Below, in pieces: positions 15,884 to 24,164 of a stretch of DNA of 41,468 nt (its first letter is position 1; each line of letters opens with the position of its first letter). The notes beneath the pieces are model-generated. The model was not told the origin of the DNA and searched no databases. It worked only from the letters and a program-made list of their open reading frames with translations. The stretch comes from Chloroflexota bacterium (GTDB lineage Bacteria > Chloroflexota > Limnocylindria > P2-11E): NCBI GenBank assembly GCA_005883775.1, contig VBEU01000056.1:1-41468 (forward strand), written 5' to 3'. The translations under genes and the position numbers were made by a program.

Positions 15884-16402
15884 CTACTCGCCCTTGAACT
15901 TCTGCGAGTTCCCCATGTGCGGCCAAACCCGCTCTTGCGCGATCGCCAGCAGCTGCTTGGTGTGATTCCGATCGTGAGAGACCCACTCATGGAGTAGGTC
16001 GCGCACGGTGAGGCGCCCGGCCATCGGATGCTCGATGCCCTTGGCGAGATCCGGCGGTTTCAGCGAACGAACGAGATTGATGCTGTCGTTGCGGACACCC
16101 ATGAACTCCATCCAGAGGCTCTGGCCTATCCGCGCGCAATCGTTCCGTTGCCTCGCAACCTCAGCCTGGTCCCACGAGCTGGTCTTCTCTTTGCCGGCCA
16201 GGATCTCGCGGATGCGGCCGGCGAATCCACGCTTCTCGGCCTCGACCAGGTGGCCGACGACCTGGTTGGCGCACCACTCCTTTTCGTCGAAGTGCCAGCC
16301 GCTGTCGGCGTCAAGGGCTGCGAGCTCGGCCTCGATGAGCGCACACGTCGCCTCGAGATACTCGGCGACCTGATCGGTCGTGAGCTCGGACGTCGTGGTC
16401 AT
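15884..16402 (-). CDS. DinB-superfamily protein
   Basis: A 172-residue four-helix-bundle protein. The likely metal-binding His residues lie in NQVVGHLVEAEKRG (near residue 51) and in LLHEWVSHDRNHTKQL (near 145), the usual DinB/YfiT pattern with a His in helix 2 and HxxxH in the last helix. DinB-like proteins include thiol-dependent transferases and many of unknown function; they do not repair DNA by themselves despite the gene name. ATG overlaps the stop of the degenerate kinase as ATGA, so it belongs to the same operon. The substrate cannot be predicted. Confidence 0.85.
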   Translation of the reverse strand: MTTTSELTTDQVAEYLEATCALIEAELAALDADSGWHFDEKEWCANQVVGHLVEAEKRGFAGRIREILAGKEKTSSWDQAEVARQRNDCARIGQSLWMEFMGVRNDSINLVRSLKPPDLAKGIEHPMAGRLTVRDLLHEWVSHDRNHTKQLLAIAQERVWPHMGNSQKFKGE

Positions 16403-17427
16403 GTGACGAGCTGTGGTGCGCTCCGGATGGGGATCTTCACCTTGAGCACGACGTTACCGTCCGCGCGCGACTCGTGCGTCGACTCACCGTGGAGGAGCTC
16501 GAGACGCTCGCTGCGCCGAATGCCCGACTGGAGCTCGCCGTCGGGCGGCAGCTCCTTGCCGTCGCTCTGAAGGAGAACGTCGAGGGTGTCCTCCTTCCAC
16601 TGGAGGCCAAGGACGATCTCTTTCGCCTGGGCCTTGTCGATCCGCTCGACGAGCGAGTCTTGGATCAGGCGGAAGATCGCGACCTCGTCGTCGGACGGCA
16701 GGCGGCGGTCGCGGCCGGTGCTGGAGAAATCGATGCGTACACCGTGCTTGTCGATGAGCGTCTGGACATAGCGACGCAGTGTGGGAACGAGACCGAGGTC
16801 GTCGAGGATCATCGGCCTGAGCTCGAAGATGAAGCCGCGCAGCTCCTGCAGCGTCTTGTTGACCATCTGCCGGAGCGAGGCGAGCTCGCCCCGCGACTTC
16901 TGCGCATCGACATCGAAGAGACGCTCGCTGATCTCCGACTGGAGGACGACGTTCGCCATCGCTTGCGCCGGGCCGTCGTGCACCTGGCGCGCGATGCGCT
17001 TGCGTTCTTCTTCCTGCGTGTCGACGACGGCCTGAAGAAGACGGCTCTCGTCGATGAGCGGCGCGGTGTCAGGCGGAAGCGGCGGAGCCGTGTACTCGGA
17101 GAGCTGACGCTGCGCCGCGGCGAGGATCTGGGCACTGCGGTCGATGAGCTTGCGCTTCGACTGGAGGGAGTTGAGCTGACCTTCCATGGTCATGCGGCGG
17201 GCCATCGCGGCGGCGTGCTCGTCCGTCGCGCCGAAGATCTCCTCGCGCTGGAAATTCCCCGGATTCCTGCGAACCTCCTCGACCTTGGCCTTCATCTGGT
17301 CTTCGCGCGACTTGAGGCGGTTTACCTCGGTCTGCGTCGACTCGACGAGAAGATCGAGCTCGCGGATCTCGGCGGTCACCTTCTGCTGCTCGGTCGCGAT
17401 CTCCGCGAGGACGCTGGGTGGTGCCAT
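16399..17427 (-). CDS. DegS-like histidine kinase with a degenerate ATP-binding domain
   Basis: A 342-residue soluble protein. Residues 1-125 are a long coiled coil, residues 135-200 a HisKA_3 dimerisation domain with the phosphoacceptor His intact (EEERKRIARQVHDGPAQAM) and ELRPMILDDLGL. The HATPase part is eroded: the N-box reads QDSLVERIDKAQA where the sister kinase has QEALQNVHKHAHA, G1 reads SDGKELP instead of DDGMGF, and the GLLSMRERAELIGG region is IRRSERLELLHGEST. It probably cannot bind ATP but could be phosphorylated in trans or act as a scaffold. The ATG at 17427 is chosen; a TTG at 17433 overlapping the regulator stop is possible. Neighbours are an atypical response regulator and an intact kinase. 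Confidence 0.85.
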   Translation of the reverse strand: MAPPSVLAEIATEQQKVTAEIRELDLLVESTQTEVNRLKSREDQMKAKVEEVRRNPGNFQREEIFGATDEHAAAMARRMTMEGQLNSLQSKRKLIDRSAQILAAAQRQLSEYTAPPLPPDTAPLIDESRLLQAVVDTQEEERKRIARQVHDGPAQAMANVVLQSEISERLFDVDAQKSRGELASLRQMVNKTLQELRGFIFELRPMILDDLGLVPTLRRYVQTLIDKHGVRIDFSSTGRDRRLPSDDEVAIFRLIQDSLVERIDKAQAKEIVLGLQWKEDTLDVLLQSDGKELPPDGELQSGIRRSERLELLHGESTHESRADGNVVLKVKIPIRSAPQLVT

Positions 17428-17429
17428 GG

Positions 17430-18134
17430 TCAATTACCGATCTCCGGTCCCTTGATCCAACCTTGCCGGATCGCGTACACGACAGCCTGCGTGCGGTCGT
17501 TCACCGACAGCTTGCGCAGGATGCTCGACATGTGATTCTTCACCGTCTGCTCGGAGATAGCCAGCGCGTAAGCCACCTCCTTGTTCGTCATGCCTTGAGC
17601 GATGTTGTCCAGGATCTGCACCTCACGGGGCGAAAGCGGCGCGAAGACGTGCGTCGAACCTGGACCATACACGGAAAGCTCGCGGAACTCAGCGAGGACC
17701 TTGGACGCGACCGCCGGCCTGCTGAAGATCTTCTCGTTGATGATGAACTGGCCGGCCCGCACCTTGCGGATGGCGTCGATGAGCTCGGTCGGCTCGCAGT
17801 CCTTGTGGAGGTAGGCGGCCGCACCGGCTCGGATCGCCTCGAAGAGGATCTGCTCCTGATCCTGGGCGGTCAGGATGACGACGCCCACGGCCGGGAGCTC
17901 GCGGCGCACCCGCTGCGTGGCCTTGATGCCGGATAAGCGTGGAAGATCCACCTCGATGACGAGCACGTCCGGCTCGAGCTCGTTCGTCTTCGCGACCGCC
18001 TCTTCACCGTCGGAAGCGACGGCGACGATCTCCATGTCCGGTTCCTTCTCGATGACCTGCCGGATTCCCATTGTCGTGATCCGACTCGCGTCGGCCAGAA
18101 GGATCCGGATCGCGCGCTCGGGCCTCTCGCTCAT
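17430..18134 (-). CDS. NarL/LuxR-family response regulator with Glu at the phosphoacceptor site
   Basis: A 234-residue regulator. The receiver domain (5-120) keeps Thr in VVILTAQD and Lys in YLHKDCEP. The phosphoacceptor Asp of NarL (PDLILLDLNMPGMNG) aligns with Glu in DVLVIEVDLPRLSG, and the acidic pair is reduced to one Asp (LLADASR). The C-terminal HTH is intact: LSPREVQILDNIAQGMTNKEVAYAL, SEQTVKNHMSSILRKL. Asp-to-Glu changes can mimic phosphorylation, so it may bind DNA constitutively or be controlled by protein contact (inference). It overlaps the intact kinase stop as ATGA and is followed by the degenerate kinase; the three are one operon. Targets are unknown; the envelope glycan genes upstream in the train are candidates. 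Confidence 0.92.
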   Translation of the reverse strand: MSERPERAIRILLADASRITTMGIRQVIEKEPDMEIVAVASDGEEAVAKTNELEPDVLVIEVDLPRLSGIKATQRVRRELPAVGVVILTAQDQEQILFEAIRAGAAAYLHKDCEPTELIDAIRKVRAGQFIINEKIFSRPAVASKVLAEFRELSVYGPGSTHVFAPLSPREVQILDNIAQGMTNKEVAYALAISEQTVKNHMSSILRKLSVNDRTQAVVYAIRQGWIKGPEIGN

Positions 18135-19144
18135 TCCTGCTCCTTAGTCCGCTCGTTGCGACGTGGGCGGAGCGGCTCGACCTTCTTTTCGACGGGCAGG
18201 AGCAGCGTGACCGCCGTTCCCTTGCCCGGTGTTGACTGGATCTGAAGCGAGCCCCCGATGAGCTCGGCGCGCTCTCGCATCGAGAGGAGGCCGACTGACT
18301 TCTTGTGACGGGCGGCCTTCACGAGGTCGAAGCCCATTCCATCGTCGGTCACGTGCAGCACCCAACTCTCATTCGCGCGCGACCAGGCAAGCCCGACGGT
18401 GCTGGCGTGCGCGTGTTTGTGGACGTTCTGCAGCGCCTCCTGCATGACCCGGTAGACGGCGAGCTCTTCCATCGGGGAGAGCCCGGTGTCCTTGAGATCG
18501 AGCTGGCTACCGACCTTGATGCCGCAGCGGGCTTCCCACTCCGAGGCGTAGTTGCGGATCGCCTCCGCGAGGCCGAGCTCGGTGAGCTCGGGAGGACGAA
18601 GGTCGTAGATCATCGCGCGCACCGAGTCGAGCGATCCACGGAACTGGCCCTTGAGATTCGCAAGCTCGGTCTTCAGGGTCTGACGGACCTCGGCCGGAGC
18701 GCGCTCCGTGATGCGCTCGAGGTACTCGACTTCGAAGATCGCGTTCGCAAGCACCTGGGCCGGACCGTCGTGGACGTCCCGGTAGAGACGCTCGCGCTCG
18801 GCCTCGAGGCTGCCGAGCACGCGCTGGGCGACCTCGACCGACACGTCGTCGCTGTCCGACGACGGATCGATGCCCGAGCCGAGCAAATAGGCAGCGCTCG
18901 ACTCGATGTGCTGGATCACGAGCTGCAGCTGCTTGAGACGACGGTAGTCACGCTGGGTCTCCTCATCGAGCTCCCCGTGCGTCGTCTCGCGCGAGCGGTC
19001 CTCGGCGTGTTTCTGATAGGTGCGACCGTACTTTTCGACCTGCTGCCGGAGAGTCCGGACGTCACGCCGCAGCGCGTCGACGATCGCGTCGAATTGCTCA
19101 TCGAGATCGTCGGATGCTCGCGCAACGCGGACTGGATCGCTCAT
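18131..19144 (-). CDS. DegS-like soluble sensor histidine kinase (intact)
   Basis: A 337-residue cytoplasmic kinase. Residues 1-100 are charged and helical, with coiled-coil character; HisKA_3 has the H-box EAERERLYRDVHDGPAQVLAN near residue 140 and YDLRPPELTELGL. HATPase_c is complete: QEALQNVHKHAHAS (N-box), VTDDGMGFD (G1), SVGLLSMRERAELIGG and STPGKGTAVTLLLP (G2). No transmembrane helix or PAS/GAF domain is present, so the signal is probably intracellular. It starts 21 bases after the GT-C-like gene at 19166 and overlaps the response regulator as ATGA. Because the regulator lacks Asp and the third gene keeps only its His, the normal phosphorelay route is unclear. Confidence 0.92.
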   Translation of the reverse strand: MSDPVRVARASDDLDEQFDAIVDALRRDVRTLRQQVEKYGRTYQKHAEDRSRETTHGELDEETQRDYRRLKQLQLVIQHIESSAAYLLGSGIDPSSDSDDVSVEVAQRVLGSLEAERERLYRDVHDGPAQVLANAIFEVEYLERITERAPAEVRQTLKTELANLKGQFRGSLDSVRAMIYDLRPPELTELGLAEAIRNYASEWEARCGIKVGSQLDLKDTGLSPMEELAVYRVMQEALQNVHKHAHASTVGLAWSRANESWVLHVTDDGMGFDLVKAARHKKSVGLLSMRERAELIGGSLQIQSTPGKGTAVTLLLPVEKKVEPLRPRRNERTKEQE

Positions 19145-19165
19145 CGGCGGTCAGTCTAGCGGCGC

Positions 19166-20593
19166 TCAGCGCGAATTCGGGACGATGAAGAGCACGTATG
19201 ACGCGCTCTCGGTGACGATCGACCATCCCAGATCGCGTGCGCGTACCGCGAGGGGCGAGCCGGGCTTGACCAGAAGCGCTCGCGCACCGCGCCGTGCGAG
19301 AACATCACGCCAAGTGGGACCAAGAGAGACGAGGGTCTCGTAGTCGCGGAGGGCATCACCGGTGTATGGGAAGAGTCGGCCATCGATAAAGACCGGAGTT
19401 GCAGGCGCGTACCAAATCAGGAAACCGCCCCAGTCGTAGTCGTTCACGACGCCTGGGCCGGGCGGCAGAGACGAAAGCGCGCCGGCCGGATACGCCGTGA
19501 GGTTCGGCTCGCCACGCGCCACAAGACCCGCACCCACGATCGCCGCGAGCGCGACGACGAGCGTCGCGACGTCGATACGGGGCGATGGGACACGCGGGGC
19601 GAAGTCGGGGAGGCGCACGTTGATGCGAAAGTGCGCCGCGATCGCACCAATGGCCGCGGGCGCGTGCGCCGCGAGATATGGAGCGGAGGCGACCGCGAAG
19701 AAAGGCGTGTGACGCGCGGCGGTCATGGAAACGAAGAGCACCGGGACGAGAAGCGCGACATCGCGCAGTCCCGCCGGACGCGAGAGCTGCGCAGTCACGA
19801 GAACGGCGAGGACGATGAAGGCGAACAGGAAGCCGTATGGCTGTGTCACGTCGGGCACGCCCTCCTCCTGGATGACCCGAGGCGGCGAAAGGAAGTGGCC
19901 GCTTGCGGAGGTCCAGATGGAGATGCCCGACGGCGTGAGGAGCGTCACCGCGATGCAGGCGGCCACGACACCGACCGCAACGCGGCGCGCATCCGGTCGG
20001 CGAAGCCAGAGCTCGGCGCAGGCTATCGCCGTCACGGCGAGGCCGAGAGCGAACGAGGCGTGGAGATTCGCCCATACCAGGATGAGCGCCGGCGCGGCGA
20101 TGAGGACGCGCGGTCGCTCGGCCGACATCCGCAAGAGAAAGATGAGGACAGCGAAGCAGCAGAGGCCCATGAGCTGCGGGCGCTCGGTCCACGCGAAGCG
20201 CGTCAGCGCGATCGCGGGGAGTGCCGCCATCGCGGCGACGATCGGCCGGCGCTGCGCGTGGAGCGCCGTGGCGACGATGAGCGTCACGATCGCGGCGACG
20301 AGGACAGCGCGCAGCACGATGATCCCGTTCCAGCCGAGAGCCGCGTACGCCTCATACCAAAGGACCTGACCCAGCCACTGATCCGTGAGTACCGGCAATC
20401 CGTTCACCGACCACGAAAACGTGTCGACCCGGGCGAGACCGTCGGTCAAGGTCTGACGCCCCTGCGCGAGGTGCCAGAAGAGATCGGGATCGCCGACGGT
20501 CGCGAGAGTGGATAGCGCGCCGAAGATCCCGCCCGAGAGGAGCGGCAGCGACCACGAGAACGCGCGGGTCACGGCCGTGCCAGGACGATCCAT
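19166..20593 (-). CDS. GT-C-like polytopic membrane protein (paralogue 2)
   Basis: A 475-residue protein with about ten helices. The first outer loop carries VGDPDLFWHLAQGR, an Asp-rich motif in the place where GT-C glycosyltransferases keep their catalytic acid, and WTERPQLMG and LVWANLHASFALG follow. The C-terminal part has the pattern NDYDWGGFLIWYAPATPVFIDGR, then RDYETLVSLGPTW. The gene just upstream (20569-21963) has the same motifs in the same order, so the two are tandem duplicates. They probably add sugars from polyprenyl-phosphate donors outside the membrane, but the acceptor is unknown. ATG 20593 overlaps the upstream stop by 25 bases; a GTG at 20572 overlapping it as GTGA is an equally good start. 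Confidence 0.78.
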   Translation of the reverse strand: MDRPGTAVTRAFSWSLPLLSGGIFGALSTLATVGDPDLFWHLAQGRQTLTDGLARVDTFSWSVNGLPVLTDQWLGQVLWYEAYAALGWNGIIVLRAVLVAAIVTLIVATALHAQRRPIVAAMAALPAIALTRFAWTERPQLMGLCCFAVLIFLLRMSAERPRVLIAAPALILVWANLHASFALGLAVTAIACAELWLRRPDARRVAVGVVAACIAVTLLTPSGISIWTSASGHFLSPPRVIQEEGVPDVTQPYGFLFAFIVLAVLVTAQLSRPAGLRDVALLVPVLFVSMTAARHTPFFAVASAPYLAAHAPAAIGAIAAHFRINVRLPDFAPRVPSPRIDVATLVVALAAIVGAGLVARGEPNLTAYPAGALSSLPPGPGVVNDYDWGGFLIWYAPATPVFIDGRLFPYTGDALRDYETLVSLGPTWRDVLARRGARALLVKPGSPLAVRARDLGWSIVTESASYVLFIVPNSR

Positions 20594-21963
20594 CGACCAG
20601 CGCTATCTGTGGAACGCACCCGCCAGCCGTCCTCACGCAACGCGACCGCGAGCGGACGCTCTGGGCGGAGGAGCAGCTCGCTCACCTTGTATTTGTCGAG
20701 AAGGTCGCGCCAGCCCGGCCGGAGCGAGACAAGCGCGCGATAGTCGTCGAGCACACCGCCGAGGTACGGCACGTAGCGTCCATCGATGAACACCGGGCGC
20801 TCCGGCAGATTGAAGATGAGGTAGCCGCCCCAGTCGTACTCGTTCAGGAGAACGCCGTGTTCCTCGCGGAGTGCATCGAGCGCCGCGGCGGGATACGCGC
20901 GCGCGTCGGGATGAGTCGGGGCCGCGAGCGCGCTCGCGAGTGCGGCGATGACGAGCACGACAGCAATGGGCAGGCGCACCGGTGCCGGCAGCTCGTATCC
21001 GCGCCACCGTGGCACGAGCGCGGTGAGGCGCGCGCCGAGAAAGGCCGTCGCCGCGAAACAGAAGAAGAGCATCTGTCGCTGGGCGGTGAAGGCGAGATAG
21101 AGGAGGGGCGCCAACAGCATCGCCTCGAGGAGCGAACCACCGCGGAGGAGCGCGCTCCCGATCACGAGCAACACGAACCCGGCGAACAGGGCGCCCGCCG
21201 GCGTCACGACGTCCGGCGGAAGGAACTCGGTCAGGAAGCGCGGCGGGTTCAGGAAGTCCTCGCGCGCCGCGCCAGCGAGCTCCAGCGGCGCGGGGTTGAG
21301 GAACGTGACCGCGACGCACGCGATCGCCGTCAGAACGAGTGGGAGCCCGCGCCGTCCTTTCGTGAGGAGGCCCTCGGCCGCGAAGATCGCGACGACCGCG
21401 AGGCCGAGGAGATACCCACCATGCAGATTCGTCCACACGAGAAAAAGCGGCGGGAGGATGAGCAACCGTCGCGAGAAGCCAACGGGCAACGAAAGGAGGA
21501 GATCGAGGAGCGCGGGAAAAAGGGCCAGCGTGAAGAGCTGCGGCCGGTCGGTCCACGTGATCTTGGAGACGAGCAGGGCCGCGGCGACGAGTGGCAGCGA
21601 GATCCACCAGGCGGCTCCACCCCGGCGCGCGAGTCGCACGACAAAGAAGGCCGCGAGCGCGATGAGCGTCGCGCGGAGGACCGCGACACCGGCCCACCCC
21701 GCCGCCGTAAACGAGCCCGCGAAGGCGAGCTGCCCGAGCCATTCCCCGACCCCGAAGTGCATGCCCGCGACCGTCGAGGAGAAGATGTCCTGCCGGAGGA
21801 ACGCGTGGTGGTCGAGCATCCACCGGCCCATCGCGAGCTGCCAGTACGTATCGGAGTCGGTCGACGGCAGGCCCACCGCGATGATGAAGGCCGCACCCGC
21901 AACCGCGAGCGGGTACGCGCTCGCCGAGAGGTTCGCGGCTAGCGGTCGCGGCGCAGTAGCCAT
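20569..21963 (-). CDS. GT-C-like polytopic membrane protein (paralogue 1)
   Basis: A 464-residue multi-helix protein, paralogue of the next gene. Shared motifs: STDSDTYWQLAMGRWML in the first loop, WTDRPQLFTLALFPA, LVWTNLHGGYLLGLAVVAIFAAEG, and NEYDWGGYLIFNLPERPVFIDGRYVPYLGG near the C-terminus. The ORF track starts at 22320 inside the GT2 gene; I choose ATG 21963 (MATAPRPLAANL), which leaves a 25-base overlap with the GT2 stop and places the first helix near residue 15. As a GT-C-like protein next to a GT2 of the polyprenyl-phosphate sugar synthase type, it is likely to use that lipid-linked sugar (inference). Specificity cannot be read from sequence. Confidence 0.78.
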   Translation of the reverse strand: MATAPRPLAANLSASAYPLAVAGAAFIIAVGLPSTDSDTYWQLAMGRWMLDHHAFLRQDIFSSTVAGMHFGVGEWLGQLAFAGSFTAAGWAGVAVLRATLIALAAFFVVRLARRGGAAWWISLPLVAAALLVSKITWTDRPQLFTLALFPALLDLLLSLPVGFSRRLLILPPLFLVWTNLHGGYLLGLAVVAIFAAEGLLTKGRRGLPLVLTAIACVAVTFLNPAPLELAGAAREDFLNPPRFLTEFLPPDVVTPAGALFAGFVLLVIGSALLRGGSLLEAMLLAPLLYLAFTAQRQMLFFCFAATAFLGARLTALVPRWRGYELPAPVRLPIAVVLVIAALASALAAPTHPDARAYPAAALDALREEHGVLLNEYDWGGYLIFNLPERPVFIDGRYVPYLGGVLDDYRALVSLRPGWRDLLDKYKVSELLLRPERPLAVALREDGWRVRSTDSAGRWIVLARP

Positions 21964-22619
21964 CGGACCGTGAACGCCGCGACGTCGCGCATCGCGAGGA
22001 ACGCTCCGGCCGGCGTGACGCCCTCCGCGATGCCCGCGATGCGCGGCCGGTGAGGGATATCGATCTCGCGGACGACGCGGCGGCGCGAACAGAGGGTGAT
22101 CAGTATCTCGGCCTCGGAGAAGTTCGACTCGCTGCGCGGCGGAGCGGACCGCAGCTCCTCCGCGCGGTAGAGCTTCACGCTGTCGATGTCGTGCACGGGC
22201 AACCGGAAGATGCGACGCAGCAGACCCGAGTACAGCTGTGCGATGACCACACGGCTTGCGGGATCGCGTCGCGGGACGCGGCGACCGACGACGAGCGCGG
22301 CGCCATCGCGGATCCCCCACATCGGTTCGAGCGCCGCGGCCGGCACCTGACCATCACCGGGAGTGAAGTAGATCCATTCGCCACGTGCCTCGGCGTAGAG
22401 GCGTTTCATCGTGAGAGGGATGCCCTCTCGCGACGGATTGCGCAGGAGTCTGAGCTCCGCTACTTCCGCGCAGGAGCGCTGGAGCTCGGCCCAGGTGCCG
22501 TCCGTGCTGCCGTCGTCGCACACGATCAGCTCGAAGCTCGAGGCGAGAGCGCGCGCGGCGTCGCGGTGGCCTCTCACGACCCCGGCCACCGTGACCTCCT
22601 CGTTGTGGGCAGGGATCAC
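21939..22619 (-). CDS. GT2 glycosyltransferase, polyprenyl-phosphate sugar synthase-like
   Basis: A 226-residue GT-A fold enzyme. IPAHNEE opens the first strand, CDDGSTDGTW is the nucleotide-sugar site, and FTPGDGQVPAAAL has the DxD-like GDGQ found in dolichol/polyprenyl-phosphate glycosyltransferases. There is no C-terminal transmembrane domain, so it should be a soluble or peripheral enzyme that loads a polyprenyl phosphate. The only canonical start is GTG 22619, just after the strand residues QLSI, so the true start may be a non-canonical codon a few residues upstream. It lies between two GT-C-type genes, which fits supplying them with lipid-linked sugar (inference). Confidence 0.87.
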   Translation of the reverse strand: MIPAHNEEVTVAGVVRGHRDAARALASSFELIVCDDGSTDGTWAELQRSCAEVAELRLLRNPSREGIPLTMKRLYAEARGEWIYFTPGDGQVPAAALEPMWGIRDGAALVVGRRVPRRDPASRVVIAQLYSGLLRRIFRLPVHDIDSVKLYRAEELRSAPPRSESNFSEAEILITLCSRRRVVREIDIPHRPRIAGIAEGVTPAGAFLAMRDVAAFTVRWLLRRDR

Positions 22620-22643
22620 GATCGAGAGCTGGATTGCGTCACC

Positions 22644-24164
22644 CTAGGGCACGGCGGCTGCGCCGCCGGTGTCCGGCGAGGCGCGAATCAGGCAAAAGAT
22701 GTTGCCGCGGACCGCGTAGATCCGGAGCGTCCCGCGCTCGATGGGCGGGGCGAGCCATGACACCGGATCGCCTCGATAGAGCCCGTCGTACGCCGAAAAA
22801 TGCGCTGCCTCCAGGACGATGCTTTTCGCGCCGTAACGCATGGCCACGCACGCCGCGGTGTCCAGGCCGTCCGCGGGGGTGACAACGACGGGCCGCTCCG
22901 CGATCCAGCGCCAGGCCGCGCCGTCGATCGCGAGGAACGATCCGGCCGGGATCGCGTCCAGCGCGGCGACCCGCGCGCGATACCCCTCATTGAACGTCGC
23001 GTCCCACGTCGTGAGTCCGACCACGGCAAGCGCGACCGCGGCGGCGACCGTGCCGCCGACGGCGAGGCGACGAGTCGCCGCATCGCGACGCTCGAGCCAG
23101 CGCTCGCCGCCGAGCGCGACGAGACCCATCGCGAATGGATAGAACGCCGCCAGCGAGTGGAAGTACGAGCCCCGCGTCGCGTGGAGCGGCCACACGAAGC
23201 TCTCCGCCACATAGATAAGGAGTGCGAGACCGGCGAACGCGCGCACGGAGGGGCGCTGCCAGCCGCCCTTCAGCCCGAGCGCCAGCGGGAATGCAAGGAA
23301 CGCCATGAGTCCGAACAGCGCAACCATGAAGTCCGACCAGAGCGCGCCGAGCCGCGTCGTAACGATCGTGGCCAGCTCGGCGGTGCCGGTCGGCGTGATC
23401 GCGAAGAAGTCCTCGTACCGCGCGAGGAACAGAGTGCGCGCGAGAAGGTCGGGCGATCCACCGAGGGCGACTCCGCGCAGGAGCCACGCGGCGCCGATCG
23501 CGAGCGCGACGGCGCTGCCCGCGACGCCGGCCGCGCGAGAGGATGGCCGCATTGCGAGGGCCAGAAGCGCGACGCCGAAGAGCGCGCCCTCGGCCCGGGC
23601 GAGGAACAGAAGTCCGACCAGAAGGCCACATATCGCGCCGGCACGCAGGTCACCCGTCGCCGCGCGTGCGAACACGATGAAGAACATCGTCCCGATGAGG
23701 GCCGCGATGGCGAACGAATCGAGCGTGACCCACGCGGGCGCGAACGCGCCTCCGCTGAGGCCCGCCAGGGCCGCGGCCACCAGCGCGGCGCGGGACGAGG
23801 CTCCGATCGACCGTGCCGCGGCGTACGCCACCGCGGGAACGAAGGCCGCGACGGCGACGATCGCGGCCTGAGCCGAGCGGAATGTTCCGAGGAGCGGCTC
23901 CAGGACTGCGATGCCGGTGGCCTGCACGACGGTGGCAAGCGGCATCCAGAAGCGGTGGCTCGCGATCGGAAGCGGGTCCAGGTGCGGCGCTTCGAGAAAG
24001 TTCCAGATGAAATCGGCGGTGAGACCTTGACCGTGAGCGAGCCGGCGCGCGACGTCGACGTAGTAGAAGGCGTCGGTAAAGCCTGGTTGGATCACGACGA
24101 ACGCCGCGGAGAGCACGCGGAACGCGACGAACGCGAGCGAAAGGCCGATGAGCCCGCGGCTCAC
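22644..24164 (-). CDS. GT-C/GT39-like membrane glycosyltransferase
   Basis: A 506-residue protein with about eleven helices. The first loop has FTDAFYYVDVARRLAHGQG, with the Asp/Tyr pattern of ArnT/PMT-like GT-C enzymes, followed by PHLDPLPIASHRFWMPL. The second half has FLARAEGALFGVALLALAM and VWPLHATRGSYFHSLAAFYPF, and a soluble end beginning near residue 400 (IPAGSFLAIDGAAWRWI). The ORF track begins at 24470 within the neighbour; GTG 24164 overlaps the flippase stop as GTGA and puts the first helix at the N-terminus. It is the third gene of GT-C type in the cluster. The donor is probably a polyprenyl-phosphate sugar and the acceptor is not known. Confidence 0.8.
   Translation of the reverse strand: MSRGLIGLSLAFVAFRVLSAAFVVIQPGFTDAFYYVDVARRLAHGQGLTADFIWNFLEAPHLDPLPIASHRFWMPLATVVQATGIAVLEPLLGTFRSAQAAIVAVAAFVPAVAYAAARSIGASSRAALVAAALAGLSGGAFAPAWVTLDSFAIAALIGTMFFIVFARAATGDLRAGAICGLLVGLLFLARAEGALFGVALLALAMRPSSRAAGVAGSAVALAIGAAWLLRGVALGGSPDLLARTLFLARYEDFFAITPTGTAELATIVTTRLGALWSDFMVALFGLMAFLAFPLALGLKGGWQRPSVRAFAGLALLIYVAESFVWPLHATRGSYFHSLAAFYPFAMGLVALGGERWLERRDAATRRLAVGGTVAAAVALAVVGLTTWDATFNEGYRARVAALDAIPAGSFLAIDGAAWRWIAERPVVVTPADGLDTAACVAMRYGAKSIVLEAAHFSAYDGLYRGDPVSWLAPPIERGTLRIYAVRGNIFCLIRASPDTGGAAAVP

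Noticed and set aside
15855-15986. Long N-terminal extension of the zinc-ribbon ORF
   Set aside because: It overlaps the DinB coding region and reads as low-complexity shadow sequence; family similarity begins at the first CxxC.
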